Below are positions 45,371-57,245 of a stretch of DNA of 64,000 nt, in pieces. Position 1 is the stretch's first letter; each line of letters opens with the position of its first letter. The translations under genes were made by a program, and so were the position numbers. Below the pieces are notes generated by a model. It saw only the letters and a list, made by a program, of their open reading frames with translations, was not told the origin of the DNA and made no database searches. Origin of the DNA: Isoetes taiwanensis (lineage: Eukaryota; Streptophyta; Lycopodiopsida; Isoetales; Isoetaceae); the NCBI GenBank assembly GCA_021234155.1, contig JAJEKV010000001.1:15881491-15945490 (forward strand), in the 5' to 3' direction.

Positions 45371-46800
45371 TTGTATATGGATCTTTTAGGTCACGGAGGA
45401 CATTCAACTTTCAATAAAATTTGCGTAGGTGTTCGTTGTGCTACAGGTCTTGATAAAGAAAGCTTAGATTTTTACAAGCTAGACGCAACATATAGTGATG
45501 TATTTGCATATGATGGAATTGTTTATGGAAGCAACATATGGATCCAGGCTTACCATTTAAGAATGGTGGTTTGGAATTAACTGTAGTTGTCATGTATGAG
45601 AGAAGCTGGAAAGAGGTGTCACTACTATGGTTTTGTTACTTGAGTACTGAGGCTGTAGATAAGATTGTAAAGCTTGCAGGAATTTGTTGATTTAGAAGAT
45701 GTTGCTGATGCAATTGGCCAGGCAAATATTGCTGGGAGGCTTTAAAAGAATTGGCAGTTCCTGGTTCTGCTGGGGGCACTACAGCCACATGTGCTAAGGG
45801 GCCTGTCATTGGGGATTGCAAACCATGGAGAATTAACACTTTTGGCGGTTAGTTTGCTTTTTCTTTTTTCTCTCTAGCTTGCAAATAACTTTTTGATAGA
45901 TGCAACAAAATATTTTGCAGAATCATAATATATATGTTAGATATGGACATTGTTATTGAAATCGATGCTAGTAAACACAATGATATCTGCGGATCAAGCA
46001 ACTGAAGTAGCTCTTGCTGCTATCCTTCTAGGTGATTTGGCACTTATGGAAAATGCCTGGCAAGAATCTTAGAGGTGACACAATGATATCTGCGGATCAA
46101 GCAACTGAAGTAGCTCTTGCTGCTATCCTTCTAGGTGATTTGGCACTTATGGAAAATGCCTGGCAAGAATCTTAGAGGTTCCCACAAGCTGCACTTTATA
46201 TTTGAGTTGTTTTAGAGTCTTTTAAGTGTTTTGCTGCAGGTTTGAGTGTGCATTCTTGTTTCTAGAGGGGGTGTTTCTTTATTGCAATTAGATGACTTTC
46301 TCTGTTGCCAAAGTTTTTCAACTTTTGGAAGGCAATCTTTGAAGGTTACTATTGAGCATTGGAACCGTTTGCTATAGCAAGAACACTAGTTTCATGCAAA
46401 ACCACTCCCGAGACAAACTGGTGCTTTGCCAGAGAAAGACATTATGCATAATCTAACAGAGTCAGCAAAGCCACCACCTATACAAGTTGTTCCTCCAGCA
46501 AATGTGGCTTTAGGCTTTGGTGTGACTTTGCAATCATGGCAAAAATGTTCAACTGTTCAAAAGCAGCCATTGGCTTTACTAGCACCTGGATAGTTGTTAG
46601 CTTTCCCAGCTCTTAAATAGCCCTTGGCATTGCCAGCAACCGGATAGCCCTTGGCTATGCTAGCAGCTGGATCACAAGCAACTGCTCAGTTGTCTGCACT
46701 AATGCAGCTGGTGGCTGAAACTTTCATTGGAACAATGCAGCCAATGGCACAAGCACCAAGTCATCCAGTTGTTGAAAAGCCTCTGAAAGTTAATTAACAT
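45371..46800 (+). pseudogene. Unrecognised decayed coding region
   Basis: Broken frames such as 45371-45580 (GLDKESLDFYKLDATYSDVF) and one reading ADQATEVALAAILLGDLALM within the duplicated block at 45975-46178 look protein-coding but are cut by stops. 46490-46760 is rich in Pro/Ala/Leu codons with short internal repeats. I do not recognise the parent gene. Confidence 0.35.
45975..46178 (+). repeat. 103-bp tandem duplication
   Basis: Units 45975-46077 and 46078-46178 are nearly identical (ACACAATGATATCTGCGGAT start), differing only at the end, so the duplication is young. Confidence 0.92.
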
Positions 46801-48957
46801 GTTGATTCACTATAGATGCCCATAAAGGCCATCATCAAGTGTGATATGATGGATGAGTTTCTTGCTCAAGTGGGCCTATAGATTAAAAAGAACCTCATTT
46901 TGAATGCAATTAGAATCTCGTTGGCTGATTTGCCAACAAAGTTTGCCCTGAAATTAAATATATATGCTGCCATTGGCAGTTGGATATCGTGTATGCACAG
47001 TTTTGGGTTATTGTGAAACGTAAAGGCTGGAATGGTGCATGTATATTTTCAATGCTGAAGATAAAACTACAAGAATATGTTGGCTAGAAATTTAGGTTGG
47101 CCTTCATAGAAAATTTATACATATTATAAGTATGGTTATGAATGTACAGTGCCATGTGCCTTGGAGGTTTTGATGGAAAAAAACTCTTCCTGATTTCTAA
47201 GAACATCCAAAAATGTACAAAAGGACCTAAAATTTGTTAGGACATGAAATGTACAGATTCACGCCTGTTGCTATGGCAATGTGATGTCTTGTAATAAGTA
47301 CAATAATATAGTTAGCATTGACATGTTTCTGTAGGTAGTTGTTGGGATTTGTTATAGTTTTCTAGGGACACAAACTCTACTCTCAAATTCAGTTTGGCCG
47401 ATCTCTTCACTTGCCCTATGCTTAAACCATACATTATTCCATGTAACTTCATTTTACGTAAACTTTTAATCTTGGCGATGATGGTTTTAGGTTATTTGTA
47501 GACTCTTGCTGCAAATGCATAATGCCGGTGCTAGTATCGACGCACTTAGTTTTGTATGATACGTTGACTCTAAGCACCATCTCAACTTCAAGAAGATTTG
47601 TATACATCATTTGACAACAAAAAGTATCATATTCAAGAAGTTCATGGAACAAGTTGTTGTCGGATGCATGACTATGTCATGATTCTTTTTCCATTTCTTT
47701 TCTTTTGGTTGAACATCCATGTTGTATTATAGCTCTCAGATGTTCTCTATATTCATAAGATTGATTATGAACATTATATACCGACTCATTAACTAACTCA
47801 TTAACTAACTCATTAACTAACTCCCCATGCACAACCTTTTACATATCATGCTAAATAACTATATATATGCTCACTAAGTAAGGTGGCTATGTCTATTTCA
47901 ACATGCTTAGGAATTCAATTGGCGAGCCTATTGCATCATTCCCTCTAGCTATATGCTAGAGGTTGTACAAGTGATTACATCTCAAACTTGAGCTATAGGA
48001 ATCCAACAACACATCAAGGCAATAAATTATGGCTCAACCACTATTACACCCTATTGATACCATTCTTACACCATAGTAATGCAATTCTAGATTGGCACTC
48101 TTGGTCTTGGCCATACACTGGCCCAACTTAAAACATAGAAATTGCACTGCACCTTTTGCACCGATGCTCATATTCTGGATATGATTTCTAAAGATTTTCT
48201 AAGTCTTAGAATACTATCACATCACGAGAAGAATTGAGGATTGAAAAGATAAACACAACAAAATAAAAAACAAGCAAACACACCCTACAGCCCTTGGAGG
48301 GCAACCCTTCGTGCACATCACCTTGTTTCATTGGTCAAGGATAGGTCAAAATAAGATTTATTTATTATATGCTTTGGACTGAAAAGGTTCTGATGCCAAG
48401 CAAAATGCAGCTGATCTATTATCAGATATGGCCAATTACATTAAAGAATGGTAGGTGTTCATACAAAATGCCCAGCTTTTAAACCTTATATCGTAAAATA
48501 TTAGGTCTTTTTGTGCAAAGATCGTTAGCACCTAAGTGTACACTTCTGCTTCTATCAATTGTAGAAAAATATGTCGAAAGGGATCTATGAGAGAAAACAT
48601 GGACACAAATTTAAAACAAAGGGCAAAATAGTGTCCCTGCAAATAAGTTTGTTGAATGACTATGGGAATCGACAATCAGGACACTCGACTGAACAAACAT
48701 CAAATTCTCTAGCTAGGAGCAATGCAAATTAGGTATGGATTGTAGTTATATCAGTGAATATTTTCCAGTTGGATGCTGCCTAGTGGCGTGACGTTAAAAC
48801 TACTATCTATCTTAATAACAAGAATAAGGCATTGCATCGATGTTATACTCCCTTAAAAAGGAGACTTATTGGTGGAGCATATTAACACATCTATTAATAA
48901 TACGTTTGATACATTAATGAAAGAAAGATTACACCTAGAAGCCCTTCTGGCCAATAA
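46801..48957. other. No recognisable gene; short repeats
   Basis: AT-rich. It holds a 12-bp tandem (CTCATTAACTAA, near 47794-47823) and a minus-strand AAACAAGGTG...GGGTTGCCC motif copy at 48290-48332. A LINE-tail-like GCTGCCTAGTGGCGTGACGT is near 48775. Confidence 0.45.
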
Positions 48958-51846
48958 TTGAGGATGGATAAACTCAAAGGGAAGGCTAGGGATGATAAGA
49001 AGATTATTATTACACCAGCTCATTTCCTAAGAAGGAACACTATTACCATTGGGAAATCTTCTCTGCCACCAATAAATGAATTTCCTGAGTCTTCAGACTC
49101 AGATATATCTTCTAAAGGAACCTTATATATAAAAGGAGAAGCTTCCAAAGGGATAACCTCCCCAATGACACCAGCTCAATTAGATTTCAATGAATCACTA
49201 GATATGCATGATGTGCTATTGAAAATCATAGAAGCTAAGGAAGCTGAAGTAGCTGGAAATAAGGACTCCCCAAAGAAATCAGTTGAGGAAGATCTGTTAC
49301 TCTCGGCTGGGAAACAGAGGAATGAAGATCTAGTCCTATCAGAGGGCCCGAGATTTAAATTTTTTACTAAATCTCCAATGGATTTGGATAAGCGTAATGA
49401 TAGTGGTAGAGCAGAGGATAGTGATATTGGTGGTACAGAGGAACTCAAATTCACAGAGGACAGTGATATTGGAAGAACAGATAAACTCAAAGTTACTGAC
49501 AGCTCAGATGATCTCCAATCTCAAGGAGAACATGGTACACAGACTTTATAACTCCTACAAGAGCATAGGCTCCCCCCCTTTGAGTCTGCAAGATTAGGAA
49601 GCTGGGTGGATCCGAATAGTGATTCAATTTGGACTGCTGCTGATGGAACTAGAGGTGGCACATGTACCATTTGGGTTGGCCTCAAATGTGTGGACAGATT
49701 CTTCCATAGCTCAGACAGGTGGTCAGTTGTGGTTTTGGAAATTGAAGGAAAACTAACTGGAATCCTTAACGTCTATGCTTCTACAGACCCTTCAGAAAGA
49801 GAAGCCCAATGGATTCAAATGAATGATTGGATATCTATGAATAAACACCTCCAAAATTTGCTGCTAGCAGGGGATTTTAACAACACCCCCATTTGGGATC
49901 AGAAATTGGGAAAAAGAATTAATATGAATAGAAAGGAGAAAGTTGCTTGGGATCAAGTTATGACACACTTCTGTTAGATCCCATCCTCCTCCTCCAATGT
50001 TTACTTTTGGAGTAACAAGAGGAAAGGAAATAATAGAACCTACTGCCTTCTGGAGAGATACTACATCTGTAATAAAACTCTGCCCTCATGGGATAATATG
50101 ATCTTGTCTAATGATATCAGTTCCTCAATCTCTGATCACTATCCCCAAGTATTAGAAAAGATGGAAAATTCCCTTAAGGGGGGTACAAATATCCCTTTTA
50201 AGCTGAATACTAAACTCTTGAAGATGAAGGCATTTTGTACAGCTTTTCAGGATTATTATAAAACTCTCCTCAAAGTCAATAGCACATGCTCTATTAACTC
50301 ATTTCTAAGGAAGATGAAACAAGTTAAAACTTGGATTAAATCATGGGGCAAAGAGTGGTTCAGAAAAAGAAAGCAGCAGAAATATGAAGTCTATAAACAA
50401 ATGAGAGAGATAAGATCTTCCCTTTTTGAGGACAAAGATAATCTAAGTCTTCAAAGGAAAGAGATGGAGTTGGAAAACAAAGTTAAACAGATTGAGGAAG
50501 AGGAGGCTAGATCCTTGGCCATTAAAAGTAGGTGCAAGTACATAAATTGCATGGACAAACGCAACTCAGCATATTTCTTTAGGACTGCCAAAAACAGGAT
50601 ATGCAATAATGGTATCACAAAAATCAAATCTCCCCAGGGTACCACCATTGACAAGCAGAAGGACATTGAAGAGTACTTCCATAAGGAGTACTCCTGCATT
50701 TTTGATAATCACCCAGTACAGGAGGATACTCTGCAGGCCTTCTTTAAAGATATCCCCCCCTGCTACTCATCAGATAAAGGAGGAGAACCTCCTTGTTGTC
50801 TCTCCACAAAGAGAAATTTGGGATACTTTAAAATCATTGGTTGTGGGAAAAAGCCCTGGGCCAGATGGTCTCCCCCCAGAGTTCTATCTTGAATTCTAGG
50901 AGATCATGAAAGATGATCTAACCATCTTTCATCAAGGGGCCTGGAAGGCAAGAAAGTTAGCCCCAGCTATCAATACAGGGCATATTGCTTTGATACCTAA
51001 TTAAAAGTAGAAAATCCAGAATCCCTGGGGGATTGGAGGCCCATTTCATTAACTAATACAACCTACAAGGTTTTAGCCAAAATCCTGGCTAATCGATTAT
51101 GCTCTGAGCTTTAAAAGATGATAAGCCACTGTCAGTCTGCCTTTTTACCTACTAGAAGCATCTTGGACAACTATTTAGGGGCCTCTGAAGGATGTATGCT
51201 ATTAAAACTGGACTTTAAGCGTGCATAATATGACACAATTAGTTGGCAATTTCTAGAGAAAGCTATGATACACCTTAGTTTCTCTAAGAAGATTTACAAT
51301 AAAGTATGGAGTTTCAATGCTACTGCTGCCTTGGCTTTACTAATAAATGGGACCCCTAGAAAACTTTTTCACTGTAGGCAGGGGGTAAGACAAGGTTGCC
51401 CTTTGGCACCCTATCTATTCTGATGGTAGCTGAGATTGTCACAAGACTAGCCCTCCATCTGCATGCTCAGAAGCTGATTAGTTGTCTAACTCTCCCAAAA
51501 GATCAGGGTAGCTTTGTCATCATGCAATATGCAGATGATACTTTTGTCTTCCTTAAGGATGGGGATAACAGTTTGAGAATCTTCCTTGATGCCGTGGATA
51601 GATTTGGACAAGTATCTGGTGTATGGTTGAATAAAGCAAAATGTGCAATCCTGCTGGATACACAGACCACCACTTATCTTAGATATTCAGGTACTTGAAA
51701 AGGATGCAGCCACTAAAATTCTGGGGATACCTCTAGCACTTAACAGTACTATTCAAGGTCTGTGGGAGCCCATAAGAGGAAGCTTCTGCTATACCCCTCC
51801 ACTCTGTGGGAGCCCATAAGAGGAAGCTTCTGCTATACCCCTCCAT
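48958..51846 (+). mobile_element. L1-type LINE, decayed
   Basis: Order of domains: a charged 5' frame (48958-49551, ORF1-like or start of ORF2). Then an endonuclease part with SVVVLEIEGKLTGILNVYAS and LLAGDFNNTPIWDQ (49606-49977), and a linker with a coiled region (50098-50800). Then reverse transcriptase: GKSPGPDGLPPEFY (about 50846), RQGVRQGCPLAPYLF (about 51380) and the active-site QYADDTFVF (about 51526). Several stops and frameshifts, for example after ALIPN and APYLF, make it inactive. It ends near a 44-bp tandem duplication. Confidence 0.88.
51760..51846 (+). repeat. 44-bp tandem duplication at the LINE end
   Basis: Units starting at 51760 and 51804 both read CTGTGGGAGCCCATAAGAGG onward and are near-identical. 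Confidence 0.9.
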
Positions 51847-51911
51847 TTTGGCTGCTTCCCGCTCTCTCAATCTGGGTCTTCCTCTCCAGCCTGCTCGTAA
51901 TCCTGCTCGAT

Positions 51912-52535
51912 CTATAATGTAGCCGTGCTTGTGCCGTAGTACTCATACTCCGAAGATTCGATCTCCTGTATTTGGGCTTGCTCCCTCCTTGTGTTGAGCG
52001 GTGCTAGATCCAAATGTTGGACCGATGGTTCCCCTATCTTGTTGATCGCCTTGTGCTGCATGAATAGAACGAGGGCTGCATGTGTTGAGACATATCTATG
52101 CCTATTGGCTCTACAGGTCATGTAGTCGGGCATGTCTCTTGTCCTATCCCATAGTTGGTTCTTGCCCCCTCCAACCCCCCCAAAGCTTGGCTAAGCGAAC
52201 CTAGGGATACCCACTTCCCTCCCCTAGGCGGCAGACTAACTTCCCAGGGTAAGATCTGCTGATCATACTGACAGATTATGTCGGTGTAGAAAGGGGTCCT
52301 GGTCAAGGTTGCATGGAGATCAAAGACATGGTCAAACACATGGAAGGCCTCTTCAGCAGGGAAATCATGGATGTGGTTGGCACTGTCGTACCATCGAACA
52401 AAGTTGGTGGGCGCCATTGAGCAGAGATGGGTGTAGAAGATGGTTTGGAAGAACTAATGAAAGCCTGAGAAATCGCCTAAGATGGTAAGAGCAGTCTTGG
52501 TGAAGGGAAAATGGCAAATGAGGCCCCTTTTTATA
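51912..52535 (-). pseudogene. Retroelement-like 'MAPTNF' frame, copy I, with TATA leader
   Basis: On the minus strand a TATAAAAA box (52535-52528) precedes ATG 52417. The frame starts MAPTNFVRWYDSANH, continues with ATLTRTPFYTDIICQYDQQI, shifts frame near 52130, and goes on through MPDYMTCRANRHRYVSTHAA to 51912. It is homologous to 61382-61990 on the plus strand (MATSAF..., ATINATPFYQEIM, MPDYMV, RYFSYTEAVAIFL), which lies upstream of a Ty3-type Gag. By analogy it may be an extra first frame of a Ty3/Tat-like element. Function unknown. Confidence 0.5.
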
Positions 52536-52713
52536 GGCTAGGGTTGCCCCGGGTTCCGTGCACAAGGGTTCTTGATCGAACAGACCTTTGTTCTAAGGCT
52601 ATAGATCTCCAAACAAGGTACCATGAAGTGCAACTTTAAGCAAAACAAGGCAAGAAACACTACATGGCAGTTTGTTGGGTCAAATTTGGCCAATCCAGGA
52701 CAAAATGGGTCAA

Positions 52714-53190
52714 CCCGGATGGGTTCACGCGGATGGCCTCTTCGTTTGCGGACGCAGACGCGTTTGGCCCGGACCCGCCCTGTTTGGGCGATTTCTAAGA
52801 AAATTCAATTTTTCTAGGGGTTGTAAGATGCTAATATGCCTATTTGGATCAATTCTAATCTAGCTAGCAACTTATCTCATGCTAATTGGACATCTAGAAG
52901 TGCTATTTCAAGGCAACCGGGTGGGTTCGCGCAGATGGCCTCTGCGTTCGCGGACGCAGTCGCGTTTGGCGCGGACCCGCCCGGTTTGGCTAATTTATGC
53001 TACCTTTGGGCGTTTTTGGTCAAAATAAAATGCTAGACTAGATTTCTAAGCAAATTCTAAGCATCCTACTATGTTTTTGCACAAAATTTGGGTCAATTTT
53101 GGCCAAGGTCCTGGCACCTGGGTGGGTTCACGCGGATGGCCTCTGCGTTCGCGGACGCAGACGCTTTGGCGCGGACCTGCCCGGTTTGGC
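52714..53190. repeat. Three GC-rich units about 200 bp apart
   Basis: Units near 52714-52794, 52915-52990 and 53116-53190 share GGGTTCACGCGGATGGCCTC, GCGGACGCAGACGC and CCGGTTTGGC. They are separated by AT-rich spacers and spaced 203 and 200 bases apart. They lie between the H3-like frame and the TATA leader of the MAPTNF frame, so they could be part of an LTR or its promoter. Confidence 0.75.
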
Positions 53191-53410
53191 CATTTTTGAG
53201 CCAATTTGACTAATTTTTGTGCTAAAACTTATGCTACTTTGTCAATTACAGCATTCTAAGCCTAATACAAAAGATTATACTACAAGCTAACTTATTTTGA
53301 AACATTTTCATGCCAAAATACAATCAAATTACAGAGAGAGAAGAAAACTCTATATATATGTCAAAAAAAAAAAATCAAATGTACATGGAAAACTTTTATA
53401 TTTAACCTAA

Positions 53411-54374
53411 TTACAAAATTAGGAGGTCTTCAAGATTCTCCTTGCGAATCCTCCTCGCAAGGTGCAGGTCTTTGGGCATGAACCATCACCCGCTTGGCAT
53501 GAATTGCGCAGAGATTTTCCTCCTCGAAGAACTGTACAAGCTCCCCTTCTGCCGCCTCCTGCAGGGCCCGGACCATCAGGGGTGTCACCCTATAGTCAGT
53601 TCGGAACTCCTGCATTATTTCCCGAAGGAGCCGCTCGAACGGCACCTTCTGGACCAGGAGATTAGTGCACTGCTGGAAGTGCCTAATCTCCCGAAAGACT
53701 CGGGCATGCTTCGAATTGGGCCCATTATGGACCCTCTTCGGTGGCTCTGGTCTTGGGGGTGGCGGCTTTGGCTGATTTTTGGGCCGCCCACCCTTAACGT
53801 ACTTCTGTACGTTTTGTCGACAATACCAATCGTTGTACCTCCTCCAGCGGCAGAGGTACTCCTGGTATGCCTTTTTTCGACGCTGGAATTTGCGATCCTG
53901 CTTCAACGCGAATTCTCGCTCGCCCACCTTTTGCTTCTTAACTACCTTGGGTGGCTTAGGCCACTTTGGGTAGGGTGGGTGGGCGTTGGGGTCCGAAGGC
54001 TCCCCAGCGTCGTGCTCGGGCTCCTCTTCCTGCCTGGCTTCCTCCTCTACTTCCTCTTCTTCCTCGTCTTCCTCCTCCACTTCCTCGTCGGAAGATCGAC
54101 GAGGTTCTTCAATCCGGACCGTCCCCCTTGGGCGGTCCTGGTCCCTTTTGGACCTCTTCTCCCTTCTTCGCGCTTCTTTCTCCCTCTTCCTCTTCTTCCT
54201 TGCTGCCTTCTCCTCTGGCCACTCCGTCACCTTCTCCTTCCCCTTCTTCTTTTTGGAGGTGCCAACCTCCTCCTGGCGTGGCTGCTGCTGCTGCTGCTCC
54301 TGTTCTTGGTCCTCCTCCTGGTCGGACAGGGAACCGAAGTGGACGGTCTCGTCTGTTGCATCATTGGTTGAACA
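53411..54374 (-). CDS. Histone H3-fold protein with long charged tail (frameshifted at C-terminus)
   Basis: The open frame runs from an acceptor (actcag, first exon base 54374) to a stop at 53430. There is no in-frame ATG, so an upstream exon is missing or lost. The tail (about 225 residues) has a Gln run, basic [19 protein letters not shown], an acidic block ([16 protein letters not shown]), [11 protein letters not shown] and a Pro-rich part. Residues about 225-298 match the H3 fold: [19 protein letters not shown] (alpha-N), [32 protein letters not shown] and [10 protein letters not shown]. One extra base near 53480 shifts the frame; the shifted frame reads [14 protein letters not shown], the usual H3 end, to a stop at 53411. 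Loop 1 has canonical H3 length, unlike CENH3, though EIRHFQ..TNLL is CENH3-like. GC-rich, unlike its surroundings. Confidence 0.8.
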
Positions 54375-54479
54375 CTGAGTTTACATTAATTCAAAGCCTT
54401 TAATGGATTAAATAAAGTGTTTTTGAAGTTGATAGATATATGTAGCAGATGGCTATATATCTCTGAAACAGATACATGC

Positions 54480-54910
54480 ATAGTTAATGACAAGGTGCAT
54501 ATTCTTTTGGGTTGTATATTACTTCCAAATATAGAATAATATATAAAACAACATGCATGTTTGTTTCATAAGTTGTTACTAATGGGTGATGTATCCTGCA
54601 CTTAGGAGAAAGTAAAAAGCACATTCTATGCTTTTGCCCACTATTTTTCTGTATATAATTGTACATCCGTCTATTATCAGTTGCGAAAAGATACGTTTGG
54701 TTTGTAATGCACACATGAAGATAGAATCCCCTATATCCTTGGCACTTTCAAGGCACACAAGAAGAATTATCTTTGGATTTTAAACACCAATAGGGAAATG
54801 TTTTACCTCTTGGACAAACATCCCAAAACCTTCTAGTGAAGGATGCTGAAAAATCCAGTACTGCCTGCATGGATTATCACTTCTAAGCAGTGGGGACAAT
54901 ACTCGCAGTA
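54480..54910. other. No recognisable gene
   Basis: AT-rich spacer between the H3-like frame and a LINE remnant. The missing 5' exon of the H3-like frame could be here, but I cannot identify it. Confidence 0.4.
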
Positions 54911-54915
54911 GCTCT

Positions 54916-56440
54916 ATGATCCTCAAGGTGCACAAACAGCTCCAGGGTGCACAAGCAGCATTACCTCCCCAGGAAGGCCCAATTCTAGAAATCACTGTGG
55001 CAAATGTCATCCAGGTCTTATACTGCCTTGCTAATGGGAAAGCGAGAGATTTGGATGGTATGCAGGAAGAGTTGTTTAAGTGGGCAGGGTCGTCCATAGT
55101 ATTGGCCCTAAATGTCTTGTTCAATAGAGCATTACAGGAAGGTTTTCTCCCGAAGTGGACCACTAGCAGGGTTGTTTACATCTACAAGGCGGGTGACCTG
55201 CACTGGCCAGCCAATTATGGGACAATCATAGTAGTTCAGTATCTGCAAAACTGCCAGACGGCATTCTGGAGCAGTAATTGATGGGATGGGCAGAGGCAAC
55301 AGAGATATCAACCCTCATTCAGGCAGGATTTAGACCTCGTCACTCAACCATTGATCATATCTTCACATTTTGAACTTTGGGTTGTGATAGCAGGAACCGA
55401 TGGCAAGACATGTATTGTTGCTTTGTTGACTTTGCCAAGGCTTTTGATACTATGCTTTGAGAAAAATTGTAGGCAAGATTGCAACAGCTGAAGGTCCCTG
55501 TGGATCTGTAGAATGTAGTGTACAGGCTATATGAGATATTCTCAGACCAGTTGCAGCTGGGAGCCCAACCATTAAATAGTAGCATCGGGATCTACCTCTC
55601 TCCCAAACACCGTTTGGACTTTACATTGATCAGTTGGAGCTGGCTTACAGAAAATAGGGGCGACGAAGCTCAACTTTTGTACTAGATCACCAGGCAACTC
55701 ATATACGCTGATGATGTAAATCTCCTAGCTTACACTCCGGAGGACACACAATGCTATCTGGATGCCTTGGACACATTCTTCCAGGCCATTGACATGTGCA
55801 TCAATCTGGCCAAGTCTAAGGTAGTTCATATCTCATCTTCACATCAGCCAAAGACTTCCTCATTCACAAACTGGGGGCAAAATGTGGAGGTGATACCCAA
55901 CTACAAGTATTTGGGAGTGAAGTTCTTTTCTACAATGTATTGGGACACTTCCATCTGGTTGCGAGTGGCAGGGGCTAGAAAGCACTGTATGGAATGTAGA
56001 ACAACAGTCACAGACCGGGTTGTGTGATTGGGCCCATCAGTCGCACCTATTTAGGGTCTTGGTGGAACCCACTCTTCTATACAGGGTCGAAGCCTGGGGC
56101 CTAGTGTTCTCTTTACTACATGGAATAACTTGGAGCATGCAGAAAACCTTCTTGGCACGGGCACTGGGGGTGAAGTCCATGGTCCCATATCAAATCATGT
56201 TGCAGAAGACATGTTTCTTGAATCTTCAGAGAGCAGCCCCGGTCCCCATATCATCTCCTTTCAGAAGGTGGTCAATGTGGATGATGCGCATCTCTCCAAC
56301 TTGGCTTACACCATGGCAATGGGGAACGGCTTTATGCTTGCTAGAGGAAAGAGAGAGCTCAATGGCTGGCGAAATAGAATGTGCAAGAGCGCAAGTGCAT
56401 ACAGTGCAAACAGAATCAGTTCACCATAGCTTGAGATAAT
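54916..56440 (+). mobile_element. Non-LTR retrotransposon reverse transcriptase remnant
   Basis: Fragments in several frames: GKARDLDGMQEELFKW and NRALQEGFLPKWTTSRVVYI (54916-55281), then the active-site block LIYADDVNLLAYTPEDTQ near 55700. IDMCINLAKSKVVHI and PNYKYLGVKF (55767-56027) follow, and a C-terminal part to 56440 (RVLVEPTLLYRVEAWG). It belongs to a LINE clade different from the one at 48958. Stops and frameshifts show it is dead. Confidence 0.82.
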
Positions 56441-56578
56441 ACTTTGATGCTTGCTTCCTCAGCAAGTTTTGGGATGCCAGCGCCCTTGAACAGGTCGAGA
56501 CAGCATATTACTAGCACCACATGAACCCACATTGAAAGTCTAAGAATATGGGAATAAAGAATATGCTTATGGGAATAA

Positions 56579-56679
56579 AGAAGAGGAAGAGGAAGAGGAA
56601 GAGGAAGAGGAAGAGGAAGAGGAAGAGGAAGAGGAAGAGGAAGAGGAAGAGGAAGAGGAAGAGGAAGAGGAAGAGGAAG
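56579..56679 (+). repeat. (GGAAGA)n microsatellite, about 100 bp
   Basis: An uninterrupted purine-only hexamer run after the LINE remnant, possibly grown from its tail. Able to form triplex DNA in principle. Confidence 0.95.
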
Positions 56680-57052
56680 TAATCAACAATGGTATTCAGA
56701 AAATACCATTTTAACCTAGAACAGGACAAATCTAATCTCAAAGCTACTTGGTGCTTGAGAGTAGACGAACATCCATGGCAGTGACTATTTTGCAATGGGT
56801 ATACTTATATAAGAACTGCATCACGAATAAAAAAATCTTGAGGCAAAAAGACACTAATATTGACACTGTCTTGTCTTGCATAAAGACTGCCCCCAGAGAA
56901 AAAAAAAATTAAGGCTATCCTCACGACAGAAAAAAAATGCCACTGGCATGAAAAATCTAAAATTGGAGCTTATCTAAATCTACTCTAGGTTGAAAAAAAG
57001 AATAATGGAAGGAGCTGCCAGGTCACCTAAAAATTTCCTTCAGAAATTTGAT

Positions 57053-57245
57053 GGTCATTCAAATTCTCCGACGAAATTTTGGTCCAGCTTCAAATTTTTG
57101 CCTGCTCTTGAGGAGATCTTGATGTATATAGCATCCTTTTGCCTTTAGTTTTGATTTTCGAAGTTCGTCATTGGATTTTCGTCTCACAGATCTTGCTGCA
57201 GCCAGATTCAGGCCCAAAACTTTTGCCAAATCTGTGGCACTGAAG
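57053..57245 (-). other. Possible last exon of an unknown minus-strand gene
   Basis: An acceptor (tttttcttcag) precedes an open segment with LAKVLGLNLAAARSVRRKS and a basic end (FEAGPKFRRRI, stop 57053-57061 region). I recognise no family, and no convincing upstream exon with a matching donor was found. Confidence 0.3.

Noticed and set aside
53442-54371. 309-codon plus-strand open frame
   Set aside because: It is antisense to the H3-like frame. Its leucine-rich translation is a shadow of Glu/Lys codons, and the minus strand shows clear family motifs.
53411-54374. Calling the H3-like frame a CENH3 gene
   Set aside because: Although EIRHFQ and TNLL are CENH3-like, loop 1 has canonical H3 length and the tail is far longer than usual. 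There is also no in-frame start, so a specific CENH3 label is not justified.
56511-56795. Phe/Leu repeat protein on the minus strand
   Set aside because: Pure translation of the (GGAAGA)n microsatellite.
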